Of a stretch of 64,000 nucleotides of DNA, positions 61,791 through 64,000 are shown piece by piece. Under the pieces are notes generated by a model that was given only the letters and a program-made list of their open reading frames with translations, had not been told where the DNA came from and ran no database searches. The position numbers and the translations under genes were made by a program. Position 1 is the first letter of the stretch. Each line of letters opens with the position of its first letter. Source of the stretch: Rhizobium sp. Leaf262 (lineage in GTDB: Bacteria > Pseudomonadota > Alphaproteobacteria > Rhizobiales > Rhizobiaceae); NCBI RefSeq assembly GCF_001422245.1, contig NZ_LMMM01000001.1:1422-65421 (forward strand). Reading direction: 5' to 3'.

Positions 61791-63095
61791 TTAATGCTGC
61801 CCTGCGAAAGCATAGTTCATGATCTGTGTTCGTCCACTGGTCAAATCGTTCTTTGAGACCATCTGCACCTTCAATAGGGCCATAAGCATCGGTTTGATGG
61901 AGAATTTGCCTGCCAATGCTTTTTCCGTAAGGCTGCGCAGGTATCCCCCCGGAGATTGAATTGTCGCCGATCTCTCCAAAATACACGCTATGATTGTGTT
62001 TGTAGCCTGTGCTCCCAATGTCTTTTCTGCCTCTTGATAAGCCGAATGGCTGATTGAAAGCATGTTTTTAACAACATTGGTCGCCTGTTTGAGTTCCTGC
62101 CAGCTTCCTACAGCGCCATTTGGTCCATAAAGCGATATTTCTGGGCATGCCTTGATGACGGTTTGAAGATCGAAACTGTCTCTCTGATAGCTGCTGGAAT
62201 CTTTCGTGATCGTGACCTCTTTCACTTTTTCATCTGCATCACTGGTCGAGACGGAGGTGATATCTACTGTCTTCGTTGCGTTATCCACATGCTCCGGTTC
62301 AAAAATGGATTCGGATTCTGAACTCTGTATAAGCCGCTCATTTTGATAGGCATTGGCGCTTATTTTTTTTGTTTCTATATGTTTTTCCAATTGGTTAGCC
62401 ATATCGTCGCGCAGGCTGGTCAAATAATCGAGGATCAAGGTGAGATGGGGTGCCTTAGCCTTGCGATCCAGCATGGATTTTGCCGAGAAGTAACGTTGCT
62501 GAAAGAGTTCCCAGTCTCCATCTGCCTGTTCCTCAAGCGCGATTTCGGCAAACTTCACGATATCGCGTCTGCACAGGCTGATTTTTTCCCGCAATCTCTG
62601 AAGCTGCAAGCGAGCCTCGATGACCTGCTGGGCCAATGCCTGGATTTCGTCGGCACGGGTAATCAATGGAGCGAGGGAAAAACCGTATGCGTCGCTTATT
62701 TCGCCGTTGCGATCTTTGCGGGCATAACGCTTTCCATTGGGGCTGTCCTTTCGCAGGATCAGACCAGCATCGACCAGAGCGGAGAGATGACGGCGCAGAG
62801 TTTGCTCCGGCATACCGTGGGCACGAAGAGAAAGCTGTTGGTTTGATGGAAACACGACCAGTCCGTTTTCTTCGGACAGTTCCGTGTGCGGATAAAAACT
62901 GATGAGCGCGTTGAGGACCGCGAGAGATCGGTCACTCACGCCAAGTAGCGGACGGGCTTCGCAGGTCGCACGAAACACCTTCCATTTATCGATCGATCGA
63001 TTGGGATCAATCACTTTCGATGCGAACTGACTTGCCAGACGGCCAAGGGACATCCCCCGCCGCCCGAAAGGCGTCGCTAAATTATCGCTATTCAT
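61791..63095 (-). CDS. repC: Replication initiator RepC
   Basis: 434 residues from the ATG at 63095 with AAGGTG seven bases upstream (a TTG at 63110 is the alternative). RepC is the initiator of repABC replicons; the replication origin is thought to lie within its own coding sequence. Conserved N-terminal start TPFGRRGMSLGRLASQF, winged-helix region with ENGLVVFPSNQQLSLRAHGMPEQTLRRHLSALVDAGLI, and a long less conserved C-terminal part. Preceded by the antisense RNA locus and repB, as in all repABC units. Confidence 0.93.
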   Translation of the reverse strand: MNSDNLATPFGRRGMSLGRLASQFASKVIDPNRSIDKWKVFRATCEARPLLGVSDRSLAVLNALISFYPHTELSEENGLVVFPSNQQLSLRAHGMPEQTLRRHLSALVDAGLILRKDSPNGKRYARKDRNGEISDAYGFSLAPLITRADEIQALAQQVIEARLQLQRLREKISLCRRDIVKFAEIALEEQADGDWELFQQRYFSAKSMLDRKAKAPHLTLILDYLTSLRDDMANQLEKHIETKKISANAYQNERLIQSSESESIFEPEHVDNATKTVDITSVSTSDADEKVKEVTITKDSSSYQRDSFDLQTVIKACPEISLYGPNGAVGSWQELKQATNVVKNMLSISHSAYQEAEKTLGAQATNTIIACILERSATIQSPGGYLRSLTEKALAGKFSIKPMLMALLKVQMVSKNDLTSGRTQIMNYAFAGQH

Positions 63096-63193
63096 GTCTT
63101 TCACCTTCAAAAAGGCAAAAGAAAATCGCCCACCGAAGAAATTTCGATGCCAAGACTCTTGACTATGATTCGCGGAAATGAGATTCTTTGGGT

Positions 63194-63242
63194 GCTTAGA
63201 TCAAAGAAAGGCTTCCGTGCGGCAACGTGCGGGGGCTTTTTT
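63194..63242 (+). ncRNA. repABC counter-transcribed RNA (ctRNA)
   Basis: The repB-repC gap, read on the strand opposite to the rep genes, has a -35-like TTGACT (63159-63164), 17 bases, a -10-like GATTCT (63182-63187), and then a terminator-like hairpin: AGGCTTCCGTGC pairs with GTGCGGGGGCTT (63209-63238, several G-T pairs) followed by TTTTTT. The G-T pairs make the fold strong only on this strand. This fits the small antisense RNA that limits RepC in repABC replicons and determines incompatibility. Ends are estimated. Confidence 0.65.
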
Positions 63243-63290
63243 CTTTTGGGCTTGCTGCTCCTGTTAAAGTTTCAGTTGGTTGAACTCAGT

Positions 63291-64000
63291 TCACTGCTTG
63301 GAGCGATGCTCTTCAAACAGCGCCTGTAAGTGATCAAGGACAAAGGCTGCAAACTCTGGCGCCTGACGGCGATCAATTGAGATATCGACCCTATGATCGG
63401 ACTCGACGATCTTTGCGAGTTTCTGACCGTTTTGGGTGGCTAGGACGCCCGTCTTCTTTGGCTCTGCCTTCGGTTTCAAAAACTCCAGAATAGACTTGAA
63501 GCGCTCTTCGGACGGTAAACGGGCAACACTCTCGTCACGCAGATAGGCACGTGCGGCATCATTGACCTTGGATGAGGACAGCTGTTCTGCAAGATCCATC
63601 CAGTTGCGTCGCCCGACGCCGGGAGCGGGGCCGATGCTGTCGACGATGTCATCGGGGATGCGCCCGACAACCGACAGCATGTTGGAGAGGTCACCCTTAT
63701 ATAGCGACATCGCAGCCATGATGGTCTCGCGCGGGAAACGCATCTGAAGCTTCTGAGCGAAACGCGCTTTTTCAATATAACTGAGGTCACGACGTTCGTT
63801 ATTTTCCTGGCCCTGAGCCACGACCAACTGTTCGTCGGTAAGATTGCGGACGACGGCACGAACGGGGATGCCGATTTCGGCTACAGCACGCAGGCGACGA
63901 TGACCGAAGGCCACCTGATAACGACCGGGATGATCCGGGTGAGGGCGAACAAGGATCGGAACCTGTTGCCCCTGCTCGCGGATTGCTTCCACCAGTCCGA
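63291..64000 (-). CDS. repB: Partition protein RepB, C-terminal part
   Basis: At least 236 residues; the gene runs off the right edge of the window. ParB-like: the VEAIREQGQQVPILVRPHP, GHRRLRAVAEIG and QGQENNERRDLSYIEKARFA boxes are the ParB nuclease-like and DNA-binding core, followed by a helix-turn-helix region and a C-terminal dimerisation segment. RepB binds parS sites and with RepA segregates the replicon. repA must lie beyond 64000. No parS palindrome (GTT-N4-GC-N4-AAC) was found by eye. Confidence 0.93.
   Translation of the reverse strand, partial: GLVEAIREQGQQVPILVRPHPDHPGRYQVAFGHRRLRAVAEIGIPVRAVVRNLTDEQLVVAQGQENNERRDLSYIEKARFAQKLQMRFPRETIMAAMSLYKGDLSNMLSVVGRIPDDIVDSIGPAPGVGRRNWMDLAEQLSSSKVNDAARAYLRDESVARLPSEERFKSILEFLKPKAEPKKTGVLATQNGQKLAKIVESDHRVDISIDRRQAPEFAAFVLDHLQALFEEHRSKQ

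Noticed and set aside
61732-63290. parS palindromes (GTT-N4-GC-N4-AAC) for RepB
   Set aside because: Read by eye through the gaps around repC; none found. They may lie beyond the right edge between repA and repB.
63147-63329. Plus-strand 60-codon frame in the repB-repC gap
   Set aside because: It spans the ctRNA promoter and terminator and runs into repB; no ribosome site. Better explained by the antisense RNA locus.
1-64000. CRISPR arrays, restriction, toxin-antitoxin or phage-defence genes
   Set aside because: No spaced repeats, Cas, nuclease or defence-type gene pairs were recognised anywhere in the window.

Overview
The window looks like a secondary chromosome (chromid) of a member of the Rhizobiaceae, most like Agrobacterium. 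The right edge carries repC and the 3' part of repB with the expected antisense-RNA locus between them, so the replicon uses a repABC origin. About 50 kb away on the same DNA lies a housekeeping block: lysC, ptsP, prfA, prmC, ubiG, grxC, comF and a DEAD-box helicase. From memory, such core genes together with repABC are typical of the Agrobacterium linear chromosome. No tRNA, rRNA or CRISPR array was seen.

Left part (1-9 kb): the end of etfA, an IS6-family transposase remnant, and a FadR-type GntR regulator divergent from an ABC importer/hydantoin-racemase operon. That operon has a near-consensus sigma-54 promoter and a GntR-type operator, which suggests nitrogen-source uptake. Three small unrecognised genes follow.

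Core block (9-24 kb): a DUF4167 gene, prmC-prfA-ptsP-lysC on the minus strand, then the helicase, an SH3b-domain secreted protein, ubiG, a DUF1178-nitrilase pair, grxC, comF, an NDUFAF5-like methyltransferase and an orphan Flp pilin.

Signalling block (23.8-29.3 kb): a free-standing LOV protein with all the flavin-contacting residues, a 1.1-kDa-residue-scale CheB-CheR-PAS-HWE histidine kinase, and a single-domain receiver, in one apparent operon. Just beyond are two short minus-strand genes, each preceded by a GGAAC-N16-CGTT promoter of the alphaproteobacterial general stress sigma factor EcfG. A third such promoter lies upstream of the SH3b gene. The arrangement resembles a split LovK/LovR system feeding the general stress response.

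Accessory blocks (29.5-45 kb): a thuA/thuB-like pair, a 2H phosphoesterase, a FabMG-like protein, and a LysR-controlled cluster (isochorismatase, XapX, amidohydrolase, DoxX, MFS exporter, haloperoxidase-like hydrolase). Its promoters share an identical 20-bp element, and its two enzymes carry Tat leaders in front of a second good start. Two divergent AraC regulators and a membrane EAL phosphodiesterase follow.

Right part (45-60 kb): a LysR-controlled operon of a flavoprotein, a Dpp-type importer, an M24 creatinase-like enzyme, a BisC-type molybdoenzyme, a DUF885 metallopeptidase-like protein and a prolyl-aminopeptidase-like hydrolase, with a divergent flavin reductase. It reads as uptake and breakdown of one oxidised peptide-like or guanidino compound of unknown identity. 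The window ends with an orphan TctC binding protein, a heme oxygenase and repC/repB.
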